Assembly (NCBI RefSeq): GCF_902364025.1
Contig: NZ_CABJCG010000008.1
Location: 124,001 to 188,000 of the forward strand
Length of the DNA stretch: 64,000 nt
Direction of reading: 5' to 3'
Source of the DNA: Enterocloster lavalensis
Lineage (GTDB): Bacteria; Bacillota; Clostridia; Lachnospirales; Lachnospiraceae
Position numbers and translations under genes: made by a program. Position 1 is the first letter of the stretch; each line of letters opens with the position of its first letter. Shown here piece after piece: positions 7,496 through 18,004 of the stretch. The notes beneath the pieces are model-generated. The model had not been told where the DNA came from. It did no database searches and worked only from the letters and a program-made list of their open reading frames with translations.

Positions 7496-8512
7496 ATGGG
7501 GGAAGATAAAAAGCTTCCTGGTTTTTGCCCGCTTGAGCTCACTGAAGCCATGAAGGCAATGCTAGCCGAATATAAAATGGAATGGTCCCGGAACAGGCAG
7601 GCTCTGATCGAGCAATATCACATAACAAATTATGATGAAGCGGTTTGTAACGAGTTGAGCAACGTGCGCCGCCCTTTGGTATTAGTGAGAGGCAGGTCCA
7701 TTTCCAGGGAACAGGCGATGCAGCTGATCGTCGGGGAAGAGCCTTTGTTCGGTAAAAGCTCTGACGATGAGCGTTCCTGGTTCGACCCAAGAAGTAATCG
7801 CGGCGTACTGAAGAATATCTTTTACCGTCAGGGATACAGCTGGCTGTCCACATGGGTCTATACGGACGGTACAATCGGCGGAGATCTGGTCCATCTGGGA
7901 AGGTACCCGGAATTAGAGGAATTTGTTCCAATGTACGCGGATTTGGCAGGGAAGTATCCGTTTTTGGATATGGTAGTTTCCTATACGCTGGTGGATGAAT
8001 GCTGCTGTTTTTATTGCGACAAAATAGATCCTGAATTTGGGGTTGATCAGCAGTGTACCTGTAAAGATTGTATCCCTTATTTAGACAAAATCAAAAAATA
8101 TAAGGAGGTTTACAGCTTCTCCGATTTCGAGGCACTCTATTACAGCTCTTGGGATACCGACCATGTGAGAAGCGATGTGGGGAATTTAGTCTGTCTGACA
8201 ATCTGGATACATAACGGGCAGGCAAACATTCTCTTCGGCGATCCGGCAATCTCTAAATTCAACGAATACAACTCGCTCTATTACGCGCCGGAGTATGCGT
8301 TTATGTTCAGCTCTTCCTTATACAGCGACCGGCATACATGCATTTGCGACAAACAGTTCGTCGAGGACTGCTTTGAATCCATCGGGAAACCCAGAAGTCT
8401 TTGTGATGAATATGTGGAACGCGGGTTTATTTCCCCGTTTAACGAGAATGCAATCGTCGTCACCAAGGATTGGGTGATACGCCAGTATAACGCTTATATT
8501 GCAGGAAAATAG
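7496..8512 (+). CDS. Hypothetical protein, downstream paralogue with cysteine-rich insert
   Basis: A 338-residue soluble protein related to the preceding gene through RRPLVLVRGRSISREQA, WVYTDGTIGGD and the following PFLDMVVSYTLVDE segment. It differs by an insert holding seven cysteines within about 25 residues (ECCCFYC, then QQCTCKDC), which could bind zinc, and by another cysteine pair near the C-terminus (CICDKQ). The ATG has a GAGGTGATTAAGG ribosome binding site. It lies 62 bp after its paralogue on the same strand, so co-transcription is likely. No enzyme, nuclease or toxin motif was recognised. The sequence is AT-richer than its surroundings. Confidence 0.72.
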   Translation: MGEDKKLPGFCPLELTEAMKAMLAEYKMEWSRNRQALIEQYHITNYDEAVCNELSNVRRPLVLVRGRSISREQAMQLIVGEEPLFGKSSDDERSWFDPRSNRGVLKNIFYRQGYSWLSTWVYTDGTIGGDLVHLGRYPELEEFVPMYADLAGKYPFLDMVVSYTLVDECCCFYCDKIDPEFGVDQQCTCKDCIPYLDKIKKYKEVYSFSDFEALYYSSWDTDHVRSDVGNLVCLTIWIHNGQANILFGDPAISKFNEYNSLYYAPEYAFMFSSSLYSDRHTCICDKQFVEDCFESIGKPRSLCDEYVERGFISPFNENAIVVTKDWVIRQYNAYIAGK

Positions 8513-8549
8513 CCCTTTTCCAAAGGTACACAGCCAGGCGCACGCCGGC

Positions 8550-8586
8550 AAAAAAGCGCCTCAGCCTTCAAGCCCGGCTGAGGCGC
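8550..8586 (-). terminator. Rho-independent terminator of the GH4/NagA/HAD operon
   Basis: A perfect 11-bp stem GCGCCTCAGCC (8556-8566) / GGCTGAGGCGC (8576-8586) is followed on the minus strand by six U residues. On the plus strand the downstream tract is only CTCCTTTT, so it may also weakly end the paralogue pair. Confidence 0.85.
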
Positions 8587-8595
8587 ACTCCTTTT

Positions 8596-9348
8596 CTACA
8601 ACTCCCCCATCTCCAAAAACTCCGCCACATCCTCCACCACCCGCATGGCCAGGGCCTGAACGGACAAAGCCGCGCTTTTCAAGGTAGCCCCGCCGTACTC
8701 CCGGATCATGCGCACGTCGTTTGCGCTGTCCCCGATGGTCAGAATCTCGTCAAATCCCCCCGCCCACCGGGCCAGCCAGCCCACTGCGGCGGATTTGTCC
8801 ACGCCGTGGGCCACGATATCCGCGTTACATACATTTGCGTAAGCGGAAATGTCGGAAAACCGGGCGTTCAAATCCCGGCACAACTCCCGTATATAAACTT
8901 CGTCCGGCCGCCGCCGGTGAATCTGCACGATCTCCTCCAAATCTCCGGCCTCGTCGATGGTCAAATCCCCGCTGCACGGCTTCTGGGTGGTGGTTCCCGC
9001 CCCGGACAACACGTTCACCTTGTAATGGCGCAGGGAAACGCCGCTGCCGTCGCCGTCCAGACCGTGGAGGTAGCGCAGCACCTCCATGGCCGTCTCCTTA
9101 ACGATTGGCTTACAGAACAATTCCCGCCACTCCCGGTCCAGGATCACCGCGCCGTTGTTGAGGATCAGCGCGTCCGGCTTTACACCGTACTCGTCCAGAA
9201 GCTGGCGCAGGGAAGCCTCGTTGCGGCCCGTGGCGATCACAAACCAGTTTCCCGCGGCCTGCCAGGCCCGCACCGCCTCCAGATTGCGCGAACTGACCCG
9301 GCTGTCCACATAAAAGGTCCGGTCAAAATCACTGACTGCACATTTCAT
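8596..9348 (-). CDS. HAD-superfamily (Cof-like) phosphatase
   Basis: A 250-residue Cof/IIB-type HAD hydrolase. Motif I is DFDRT rather than the common DxDGT but keeps both aspartates; motif II lies at VIATGRN, and motif IV is GDSANDVRM. The C2 cap sits between. Family members dephosphorylate sugar phosphates and related metabolites. It overlaps the end of nagA by 20 bp and is the last gene before a terminator, so it probably acts on a phosphosugar from the same pathway. The exact substrate cannot be read from sequence. Confidence 0.85.
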   Translation of the reverse strand: MKCAVSDFDRTFYVDSRVSSRNLEAVRAWQAAGNWFVIATGRNEASLRQLLDEYGVKPDALILNNGAVILDREWRELFCKPIVKETAMEVLRYLHGLDGDGSGVSLRHYKVNVLSGAGTTTQKPCSGDLTIDEAGDLEEIVQIHRRRPDEVYIRELCRDLNARFSDISAYANVCNADIVAHGVDKSAAVGWLARWAGGFDEILTIGDSANDVRMIREYGGATLKSAALSVQALAMRVVEDVAEFLEMGEL

Positions 9349-10528
9349 TTCCGATCTCCCTTCCCCTGCAATACACGCAGACCAGATTCAAATCCTGATC
9401 CAGAATCGTCAGATCCGCGTCCTTTCCCGGTTCGATGCTGCCCTTGCGGTCGTCCACATGGATATACCGGGCCGGATTCAGACTGGTCATGCGCATGATA
9501 TCCTGCCAGTCCACCCGCGTATGCCTTGCCATGTTTTGGACGGAGCCCGCGTAGCTCAGCTCCAGCTCCTTCACCGCCTCGTAGTCTCTTGGGTTCACCC
9601 ACTCCTTCCGCCCGTCGTAGTGGTCGATGCGCAGCTGGTCCCCGTCCTTCACAAACTTCATTTTCCGCACATAGTGGTCAAACTCGGTCTGGGTCTGGGC
9701 CAGGCCGCTGCAATCCGTGGTCAGGATGATCCGCCCGCTGCCCTTGATCCGGTAGGCGATGTCAAATGCCTCGTGGCTCACCGTCATGCCTGTCTGTTTG
9801 GCGAACTCGCACATCATGTCGTCGAAATACAGAGCCGCACCGGCCACCCCCGGCTCCCGGTGGTGGAACCCCCTCATACCGCTGAAGGTGTGGGTAAATC
9901 CCCCGATTCCATACTCCCGCATCCGCCGTATCTCCTCAAAGGTGGCCGCGCTGTGGCCCACCGCGGTCTGGATGCCGTGGCTCCGGCAGAACGCAAGAAC
10001 CTCCCCGGCCCCCTCCCGCTCCACGGCGATGGTCATGTGGCGGCACAGCTGTGGGTGGCGGAAGCTGCCGTAAAGCTCCTCCATCATTTCCAGGCTGGGC
10101 GCAATGCAGCACTCCTCCCGCTGCATGCCCCGGTACTGCGGGTTGATGAACGGCCCTTCCAGGTGCACGCCCAGCAGTTCCGCCCCGGGATATCCGGCCT
10201 CGTAAGCCTCGTCCGCCGCCGCGATGCAGCGCTTGATCTCCGGGATGGTGTCCGCCCCCGAGGTAGCCAGAAAGGACGTGACCCCGGCGTAGGGCAGGGT
10301 ACGGCACATCTCCCCCACCGCCCCGGCGGTCTTCTCAAACCAGAAGGAGCCGGTGGCCCACCCGTGGATGTGGATGTCTATGAAGCCCGGCAGGATCACC
10401 TGATCCCCGAAATCCCGGTACGGGCCATCCCAGGCGCTGTGAAGCCCCTTGATCTTCCCGCCCTGAAGCTCCAGAAAGCCGTCGAATTCCCGATCTTCCA
10501 GGATGATGTGTTTTGAATATAGAATCAT
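9329..10528 (-). CDS. nagA: N-acetylglucosamine-6-phosphate deacetylase
   Basis: A 399-residue amidohydrolase of normal NagA length. Metal and catalytic motifs are in order: DIHIHG, HLEGPF, VGHSAA, FTHTFSGMRGFHHREPG and TTDCSG, the last holding the catalytic aspartate. The C-terminal MTSLNPARYIHVDDRKGSIEPGKDADL is typical. NagA converts GlcNAc-6-phosphate to glucosamine-6-phosphate and acetate. It lies downstream of a GH4 phospho-glycosidase and PTS genes, which suggests that the operon may handle an N-acetylhexosamine-containing disaccharide or that its substrates feed amino-sugar metabolism. The start has a GGGGG-type ribosome binding site. Confidence 0.92.
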   Translation of the reverse strand: MILYSKHIILEDREFDGFLELQGGKIKGLHSAWDGPYRDFGDQVILPGFIDIHIHGWATGSFWFEKTAGAVGEMCRTLPYAGVTSFLATSGADTIPEIKRCIAAADEAYEAGYPGAELLGVHLEGPFINPQYRGMQREECCIAPSLEMMEELYGSFRHPQLCRHMTIAVEREGAGEVLAFCRSHGIQTAVGHSAATFEEIRRMREYGIGGFTHTFSGMRGFHHREPGVAGAALYFDDMMCEFAKQTGMTVSHEAFDIAYRIKGSGRIILTTDCSGLAQTQTEFDHYVRKMKFVKDGDQLRIDHYDGRKEWVNPRDYEAVKELELSYAGSVQNMARHTRVDWQDIMRMTSLNPARYIHVDDRKGSIEPGKDADLTILDQDLNLVCVYCRGREIGNEMCSQ

Positions 10529-10559
10529 CGTTTGTTCCCCCTAAAATCTGTAAATTTTC

Positions 10560-10800
10560 CCGTCCAGCGACGTCTCCAAACCCACGCCCTGCATTCCTTT
10601 CCCCGGCAGCGGCTTTAAACCCGCGCCTGCATTCCTTCCCCGGCAGCGGCTCCAAACCAAAAGCCGCATTTCCGTCCCGGCAGCGACTCCAAACCCAGCG
10701 CCGTATTTCCGTCCCGGCAGCGGCTCCAAACCGCGCCTGCATTCCTGCCCTGGCAACAGCTCCAAGCCAAAAGTCGCATTTCCGCCCCGGAACCCCATCC
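10560..10800. repeat. Intergenic minisatellite of about six degenerate ~43-bp units
   Basis: The gap between the GH4 gene and nagA is filled with degenerate tandem units containing GGCAGCGGCTCCAAACC followed by a GC-rich part and GCATTCC or GCATTTCC. At least five to six units are visible. Open frames across it arise only from the repeat, so it is not called as coding. No inverted arrangement or spacer variation like a CRISPR array is seen. Confidence 0.8.
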
Positions 10801-10802
10801 CA

Positions 10803-12125
10803 TCACTTCAGCGTCCAGTAATCCCGGTTCGCTTCCATCAAATCATCCAACACCGCCTTAGCCTTGGACGGGTCCACCACTGAGCGGTTCAGAATCAGCG
10901 CTTTCAACGCCTTGGTATAATCCTGTTCCAAGAACGCCTCCACGGTCAGCAGCTCATATGCGTACTGCCCTTCCATCAGCCCCTTATAATAGGGTGAAAT
11001 GTCCCCAAATGGATACCCCTTGGCGCCATCCTTCCCAATCGTCCCGGCCACCTCCACAATCGCATCCGGTTCAAAATTGCCGATGATGCCGTCGTTGCGC
11101 ACCAGCACGATAAACTCCCGGTTCAAGTCGTAGGCGATGGATTCCGCCACCTCCACCATCAGGTTGCCGAACACGCTGTTGGTCAGCATTTCCAGCCCCT
11201 CCATGGTGTCCCGTCCCTTCGCTTTGGCGCAGACCTCGAACACTTCCTTTTCCCGGGAATCCCTGGACTCGTCCGCCCGGGTGTACGCCGGGTCGCTCTC
11301 CGCCGCGATCTCCTCCGGGAACATGTAATACTGCAAATAGGTGGTGGGAATGTACTCGTCGATGAACTTCATATATTTGTTCACCCGCACGTAGGTGTCC
11401 AGCCAGGATTTGGAGCGCTGCTCCGCGTTAAAAGGCTGGAAATCGTGGTCCCGCAGATAAGTCCGCAGGGTGTCGAAATGGTCGTTTCCGTCCGTGTCCT
11501 TAAGCTCCGTAAACCACCCGAAATGGTTCAGGCCGAAATACCTGGCCCGCAGCTTTTCCTGGGGCACGCCCAGAATCTTAGCGTAGCTCTTCATAAGGGA
11601 AAACGGCTGGTCGCAGAGATTTAAAATCCGCCTGTCCTCCGGGAACATCTTGTCCAGCCCCAGGGCCACGATAGCCGCCGGGTTGGTGTAATTTAAAATC
11701 CAGGTGTCCTTCGAGTAGGATCGCACCTTCTCCACCATGTGCTTCATGGCTCCCAGCGAGCGCATTCCGTAGGCAAATCCGCCCGGCCCGCAGGTCTCCT
11801 GGCCCACCAGCCCATAGCGCAGCGGAATCTTCTCATCCAGAGACCGCATGGCAGTCTTGCCCACCCGCATCTGGCAGAACACAAAATCCGTCTCCCGGTA
11901 AGCCTCGTCCTCGTCCGTGGTGAACACCACCTCGCACTCCGGGTAAAAACATTTCAGCACCAGCCGGTCGTAATCCTCCATCAAACCCATGCGCTCGCTG
12001 TCAATATCATAGAAAATGATCTTGGAGAGCGGAAAACGCTCCTTATAGTTGACCAACGTCCCCACCAGGGCCGGCACCCGCGCGCTCCCCGCGCCTGCGA
12101 TTGTAATAATATGCGATTCTCTCAT
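10803..12125 (-). CDS. GH4 6-phospho-alpha-glucosidase-type enzyme
   Basis: A 440-residue NAD- and metal-dependent glycoside hydrolase family 4 enzyme. The N-terminus has the nucleotide-binding fold start IITIAGAGSARVPALV. Further motifs are LNYTNPAA, NLCDQPF and GLNHFGWF; the Cys and His of the last two are the expected metal ligands. CDxPF together with NHFGWF resembles GlvA/MalH 6-phospho-alpha-glucosidases more than the 6-phospho-beta type. It hydrolyses a phosphorylated disaccharide imported by the PTS encoded upstream. A terminator-like hairpin lies between it and the EIIA gene, so expression may be reduced or separate. Confidence 0.88.
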   Translation of the reverse strand: MRESHIITIAGAGSARVPALVGTLVNYKERFPLSKIIFYDIDSERMGLMEDYDRLVLKCFYPECEVVFTTDEDEAYRETDFVFCQMRVGKTAMRSLDEKIPLRYGLVGQETCGPGGFAYGMRSLGAMKHMVEKVRSYSKDTWILNYTNPAAIVALGLDKMFPEDRRILNLCDQPFSLMKSYAKILGVPQEKLRARYFGLNHFGWFTELKDTDGNDHFDTLRTYLRDHDFQPFNAEQRSKSWLDTYVRVNKYMKFIDEYIPTTYLQYYMFPEEIAAESDPAYTRADESRDSREKEVFEVCAKAKGRDTMEGLEMLTNSVFGNLMVEVAESIAYDLNREFIVLVRNDGIIGNFEPDAIVEVAGTIGKDGAKGYPFGDISPYYKGLMEGQYAYELLTVEAFLEQDYTKALKALILNRSVVDPSKAKAVLDDLMEANRDYWTLK

Positions 12126-12178
12126 CCGATACTCCCTCTTTTCCGTTTAAGTCAGAGCCCGCCCATAGCGGGCAAATT

Positions 12179-12212
12179 TAAAAAGAGGATGCGCCGTTCC
12201 GCCGCCGCATCC
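12179..12212 (-). terminator. Terminator-like hairpin inside the alpha-glucoside operon
   Basis: On the minus strand GGATGCG (12206-12212) pairs with CGCATCC (12187-12193) around a GC-rich loop and is followed by TCTTTTTAAA. It sits between the EIIA gene and the GH4 gene and could attenuate transcription. A second small hairpin, GCCCGC/GCGGGC, lies just downstream. Confidence 0.6.
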
Positions 12213-12246
12213 CCCGCTAATCAGCCAATACTCCCCTGCGGCTGTT

Positions 12247-12708
12247 CTAAAATTTCACGATATCCGCCTCGCCCCGGACAACCGCGCCGGTTTTCAGCAG
12301 CGTTACCGCCTCGCCGTTCACGAATACCACCGGCGATACCAGCGATTTCCCGCTCTGCCTCACCAGGCCCAGATCCACCGTCACCAGCGTCTGGCCCGCT
12401 TTCACCTTGTCTCCGGCCTGAACCTTTACGTCGAAACCCCGGCCTTCCAGCTGGACCGTGTCCATGCCGATGTGGATCAGGCACTCCAGGCCGTCCGCCC
12501 GCTTTAAGCCGTAGGCGTGGCCGGTGGGAAACGCCGCTGTGACCTCCCCGTCAAAGGGCGCCGCCACCTGGCCGTCGGTCAGATCCACCGCGAACCCGTC
12601 GCCCAGCATTTTCGAGGAAAACGCCGGGTCCGGCACCTCGGTGACCGGCATGAGCCTGCCGCCCATGGGGGATACAAAATCTACTTTTTTACGTCCAAAC
12701 AGTCCCAT
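12247..12708 (-). CDS. PTS glucose-family EIIA component
   Basis: A 153-residue Crr-type EIIA protein. It has SPMGGRLMPVTEVPDPAFSS, the catalytic region FPTGHAYGLK and the phosphorylated histidine in LIHIGMDTV. It relays phosphate from HPr to the EIIB domain encoded in the same operon. The ATG is preceded by GGAGGAAC. A second EIIA of the same family is encoded in the beta-glucoside operon at 17470. A GC-rich gap of 145 bp with inverted repeats separates it from the lyase gene upstream. Confidence 0.92.
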   Translation of the reverse strand: MGLFGRKKVDFVSPMGGRLMPVTEVPDPAFSSKMLGDGFAVDLTDGQVAAPFDGEVTAAFPTGHAYGLKRADGLECLIHIGMDTVQLEGRGFDVKVQAGDKVKAGQTLVTVDLGLVRQSGKSLVSPVVFVNGEAVTLLKTGAVVRGEADIVKF

Positions 12709-12853
12709 TGTGATCGTTCCTCCAATTCTATCTTCCAGTTATCGCGGGAGGCTCCCCGGGCGCCCCGGCTCCCGCCGGTTCAGCCCCAAGTTTTCCCGGA
12801 ACGCGGGCGTCCTGGCCCACGCCAGCCCACCCCTGCGTCCCACGACCGCCATC

Positions 12854-14218
12854 TTATCCGAGCCGCTTCCTTAATTCCCCGGCCGCCGCCTTAGCCTTCC
12901 CGGCCATATCCGCCGCAATCTCGCTGCAAAGCCCGGTATAGCTCGCCGGATCGATCATGCTGCGCAATTCCTCCTCCGAGAACATAGCGGTGATCCCGTC
13001 GTCCTCCAACAGCACGCTCAGATAATCCCGGCCCTCCAGCTCCACCTTCATTGCCTTATCGTACATCAATTCATGTGCTTTATCCTTGCCAAGCTTGGCG
13101 GCCACGTTCATCATCACATACTCGCTGTTGTCCAGCCCCCGGTTCAGATTCACGTTCTGTAACATCCGCTCCCGGTTCACATGCAGGGTCCGGGTCAGCT
13201 CCTCCCCGCGGATCAGCACCTCGGTGGCCAGCTCCAGCCCTTCCTCCATCAGCCCGTCAAAAAGCATGTAGGAGCTGCTGTCCCCCTCGAACATCCGCAC
13301 CGCGGAGTAAAGCCCGGTGGTGGACAGGGAGTACAGCTTCTGGGAGTTGGCGATAATGCCCTTGGCCAGCTTGGGATTGATCTTCTGGGGCATGGTGGAA
13401 CTGCCGATGGTGCCCGGCGTAAAGGACTCGCTGACCTCGGAAAACTCCTCGATGCCGGTGTAATAGACCTCCTCCGCCATCTTGTGCAGCGTATTGCACA
13501 GCAGGGACAGGTTCATCAGATACTCCACCTTCATCTGGCTCATATTGCGGCTGGGAACATCCATGGGCCTCATGCCCAGCGTTTCCGCCACCCGCTCCTG
13601 GATTCTGCGGCCGGGCCGGCCGGTGGCGTTGAATCCGCCCACCGCGCCGCCCATCATAGCCACGAACACCCGCTTCTCGCATTCCTCCAGCCGCTCCAGG
13701 CTGTTTAACAGCTCGCTGATATACACGGACACCTTGTAGCCGTAGGTAATGGGAATAGCGTGCTTTCCGTGGGTCCGCCCGGCCATCACCGTGTCCGCGT
13801 TGTCCCCGGCCAGGGTTCCCAGATTGTCCAGAATGTCCGCGATAAAGCTCTTGAACACCCGGTTGACTTCTTTTGTAATATAGAGCTGGGAGGTCTGCTG
13901 GATATTCTGGGTGGTAACGCCGTAGTGCACGTATTTTGCGCCCTCCCCGCGGCAGGCCTTCACCAGCACCTTCACGAATGGCACGAAGCCGTGGCCCACC
14001 CTGGCCTTGATACGATCCATCTCTTCCAGGTCCAGATCCTCAAAGCGGACGGAGGCGATATCCTCTGCCGCCTCCCGGGGAATGAATCCCTCCTCCGCCT
14101 GGGCCAGGGCCAGAGCGGCCTCCACCTTCAGCCAGGTCCGGTACTTTTCCGTCTCACTGAGCAGCGCCTTGATCCCCCGGTCGTCCAGTTTACTTTTCGA
14201 ATCATATAAAGCTCGCAT
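12854..14218 (-). CDS. Adenylosuccinate-lyase/fumarase-superfamily lyase
   Basis: A 454-residue member of the fumarase/aspartase superfamily. The signature GTIGSSTMPQKINP is intact, as are the upstream catalytic region AGRTHGKHAIP and YVHYGVTTQNIQQTS. Overall it resembles PurB-like proteins. The position is unexpected: the gene is 10 bp from the PTS EIICB gene and precedes the EIIA gene. A housekeeping purine role is therefore not certain, and it may cleave an amino or carboxylated compound related to the transported sugar. The superfamily call is firm; the substrate is not known. Confidence 0.85.
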   Translation of the reverse strand: MRALYDSKSKLDDRGIKALLSETEKYRTWLKVEAALALAQAEEGFIPREAAEDIASVRFEDLDLEEMDRIKARVGHGFVPFVKVLVKACRGEGAKYVHYGVTTQNIQQTSQLYITKEVNRVFKSFIADILDNLGTLAGDNADTVMAGRTHGKHAIPITYGYKVSVYISELLNSLERLEECEKRVFVAMMGGAVGGFNATGRPGRRIQERVAETLGMRPMDVPSRNMSQMKVEYLMNLSLLCNTLHKMAEEVYYTGIEEFSEVSESFTPGTIGSSTMPQKINPKLAKGIIANSQKLYSLSTTGLYSAVRMFEGDSSSYMLFDGLMEEGLELATEVLIRGEELTRTLHVNRERMLQNVNLNRGLDNSEYVMMNVAAKLGKDKAHELMYDKAMKVELEGRDYLSVLLEDDGITAMFSEEELRSMIDPASYTGLCSEIAADMAGKAKAAAGELRKRLG

Positions 14219-14228
14219 TGTTCACCTC

Positions 14229-15803
14229 TTACTTTTTCAAAGAATCGTCCACTGCGTGGCGGACAAATTCCACATGGGGGCCGAATACCACATGGATGTG
14301 GTTGGTGGACGGGAAGAAAATACCCGCGCAGCCCGAATCCTTGATCTTGATCTGATCCACCTTATTCGGATCCTTCAAATCCACGCGCAGACGGGAGATA
14401 CAGTTCTCCACGTTGACGATATTTTCCTTGCCGCCCAGGCCCTCGATCACGATGGCCGCGATGGCGGGCCAGTTCTTTTCCTTGAGCAGCACGCTGGCGG
14501 ATTCCTCAATCTCAAAGGCTTCCCGTCCCGGCGTCTCCAGATTGAATTTTACTATAAACCACTTAAATACGAAATAGAAAACTACAAAATTGATGATTCC
14601 CAGGATCACAAGGCTGATCCACTGGGTGTCCTCATACAGCAGTCCGAAAATGCCGAAGTCGAAAATCGTTCCGCGGATATATCCGATACAGATGTTTAAC
14701 ATCTGGTAAGGGATCGCGCCGATGCCGCACATCACGCAGTACAGGATAAACAGCGGCGGTGAAATGAACAGGAAAGAGAATTCCAGCGGCTCGGTAATGT
14801 TGCCCAGAAACGCGGTCAGGCAGCAGGTCAGGATCACGCCCTTGGCGATCTTGCGGTTCTTCAGGAACGAAGTGTGGTACATGGCCAGGCCGATGGCCGG
14901 CACCCGGAACAAAGTGGTCAGCATCTGCGCGCCGCCCAGGTAGCTGGTCAGAGTGGGCATAAGCTGCTTCCAGTATTCACTGGTGGGCCCTAAGTTGAAC
15001 AGAATCTCGTTGGTTGCATTTAAGATACCCACATACTCGGTTCCGTTGATCATGTAAGTGCCGCCCGCCTCGGTAAAACGCACCAGGGAAGCCAGAACAT
15101 GGTGCAGGCCGAAGGGAATCAGCGCCCGATTCAGGGTGTAGTAGACGGCATTTCCCACGTAAGGCGCGGTGAAAATGAAGGAGATACTGATCAGGAAGCT
15201 GGTCAGCACGTTCCAGATCACCGGGATCACCAGGCCGATGGGGATCATGCAGACAAAGGTGATAATCGGGATGGACTTCTTGCCGCCGAAAAAGGCAAAT
15301 GCCAGGGGCAGCTCCAGCCGGTAGAACCGGTCCGCCACCTTGGCGGCCACCAGGCCGGAGATCAAACCGCCCAGGGCCTCAATTTTCAGGGTCTGGATGC
15401 CCAGCACCGTACCCTGGCCCACCTGGGCCGCCACAGCCGCGTCCGCCATGGTGCCGGTTGCTTTCAGGTAAACGCTCATGACCACGTTCAGGGTCAGATA
15501 ACCCACCGCTGAGGAGAACACGGCGATGCCCTTCTCATTTTTCGCCATACCCTGGGCCACGCCCATTGCGAACAGCAGCGGAATGTTGTTGAACACGATG
15601 CTGGTGATGGTCTGTAAGCTCGATAAAACCAGTTTGAGAATCTCATTTCCCAAAAACGGGAACTTTTCAATCATGTAGGACTGTCCCATTGCACTGCAGA
15701 TACCCATTACCATTCCAATCGGCGCCAGCAGCGCGATGGGCAGCAGCAGGGAGCGGCCGAAGGTCTGGATACTATCCTTCCAGCTTGACTTTTTTGTACT
15801 CAT
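14229..15803 (-). CDS. PTS EIICB, glucose/maltose (alpha-glucoside) family
   Basis: A 524-residue permease with an N-terminal EIIC domain of about ten membrane segments and a C-terminal EIIB domain. EIIC has the family segment IPFGLHHVLASLVRFTEAGG and the conserved ITEPLEFSFLF. EIIB has the phosphorylated cysteine in NCISRLRVDL. The protein resembles MalX/GlvCB types, in agreement with the GH4 enzyme downstream. It is the first gene of the operon, behind the promoter at 15875-15903. The sugar specificity (maltose-like or another disaccharide) is inferred only. Confidence 0.9.
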   Translation of the reverse strand: MSTKKSSWKDSIQTFGRSLLLPIALLAPIGMVMGICSAMGQSYMIEKFPFLGNEILKLVLSSLQTITSIVFNNIPLLFAMGVAQGMAKNEKGIAVFSSAVGYLTLNVVMSVYLKATGTMADAAVAAQVGQGTVLGIQTLKIEALGGLISGLVAAKVADRFYRLELPLAFAFFGGKKSIPIITFVCMIPIGLVIPVIWNVLTSFLISISFIFTAPYVGNAVYYTLNRALIPFGLHHVLASLVRFTEAGGTYMINGTEYVGILNATNEILFNLGPTSEYWKQLMPTLTSYLGGAQMLTTLFRVPAIGLAMYHTSFLKNRKIAKGVILTCCLTAFLGNITEPLEFSFLFISPPLFILYCVMCGIGAIPYQMLNICIGYIRGTIFDFGIFGLLYEDTQWISLVILGIINFVVFYFVFKWFIVKFNLETPGREAFEIEESASVLLKEKNWPAIAAIVIEGLGGKENIVNVENCISRLRVDLKDPNKVDQIKIKDSGCAGIFFPSTNHIHVVFGPHVEFVRHAVDDSLKK

Positions 15804-15874
15804 ATGTTTCCCTCTCTCACGTAAATATGTAGTTTTAATAGTTTTGATCTAAAGGCGCCTTATGAACTGGCTTT

Positions 15875-15903
15875 ATTATCGCAGATTGGAATGGTTGCTT
15901 CAA
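15875..15903 (-). promoter_or_regulatory. Promoter of the alpha-glucoside PTS operon
   Basis: Minus strand TTGAAG (15898-15903), 17-base spacer, GATAAT (15875-15880), about 70 bp upstream of the EIICB start. No RAT sequence was found here, so this operon does not appear to use the BglG mechanism of its neighbour. Confidence 0.6.
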
Positions 15904-15967
15904 GGCAAAAAAAGTACAAGTTATTGTTGCGTTTAGTTGCCCCTATTTCGATCAGATGAAAACAGAC

Positions 15968-16019
15968 AAAAACGGCCATCGGTGCCGTCCGAACAAATCG
16001 GTTGGCGCCAATGGCCGTT
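15968..16019 (-). terminator. Terminator of the beta-glucoside operon
   Basis: Outer arms AACGGCCAT (15971-15979) and ATGGCCGTT (16011-16019) plus inner GGTGCC/GGCGCC pairs form a long hairpin, followed on the minus strand by five U residues. It lies 23 bp after the GH1 gene. Confidence 0.85.
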
Positions 16020-16042
16020 GCGTTACTCCCCTTAGCCCTCTC

Positions 16043-17961
<1,919 letters not shown>

Positions 17962-18004
17962 CTTGTCACTCTTTCCAAATGTTGTCAATGATCCTGGTCC
18001 GAAA

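Noticed and set aside
10560..10800. Possible CRISPR array
   Set aside because: Units are contiguous and degenerate without unique spacers, and no cas gene is near. The 43319-44624 array was also excluded, as its units carry genes and promoters.
10335..10806. Minus-strand frames with AAAGTE/LEPLPG repeats between nagA and GH4 genes
   Set aside because: Reading frames are created by the intergenic minisatellite, overlap nagA, and have no family similarity.
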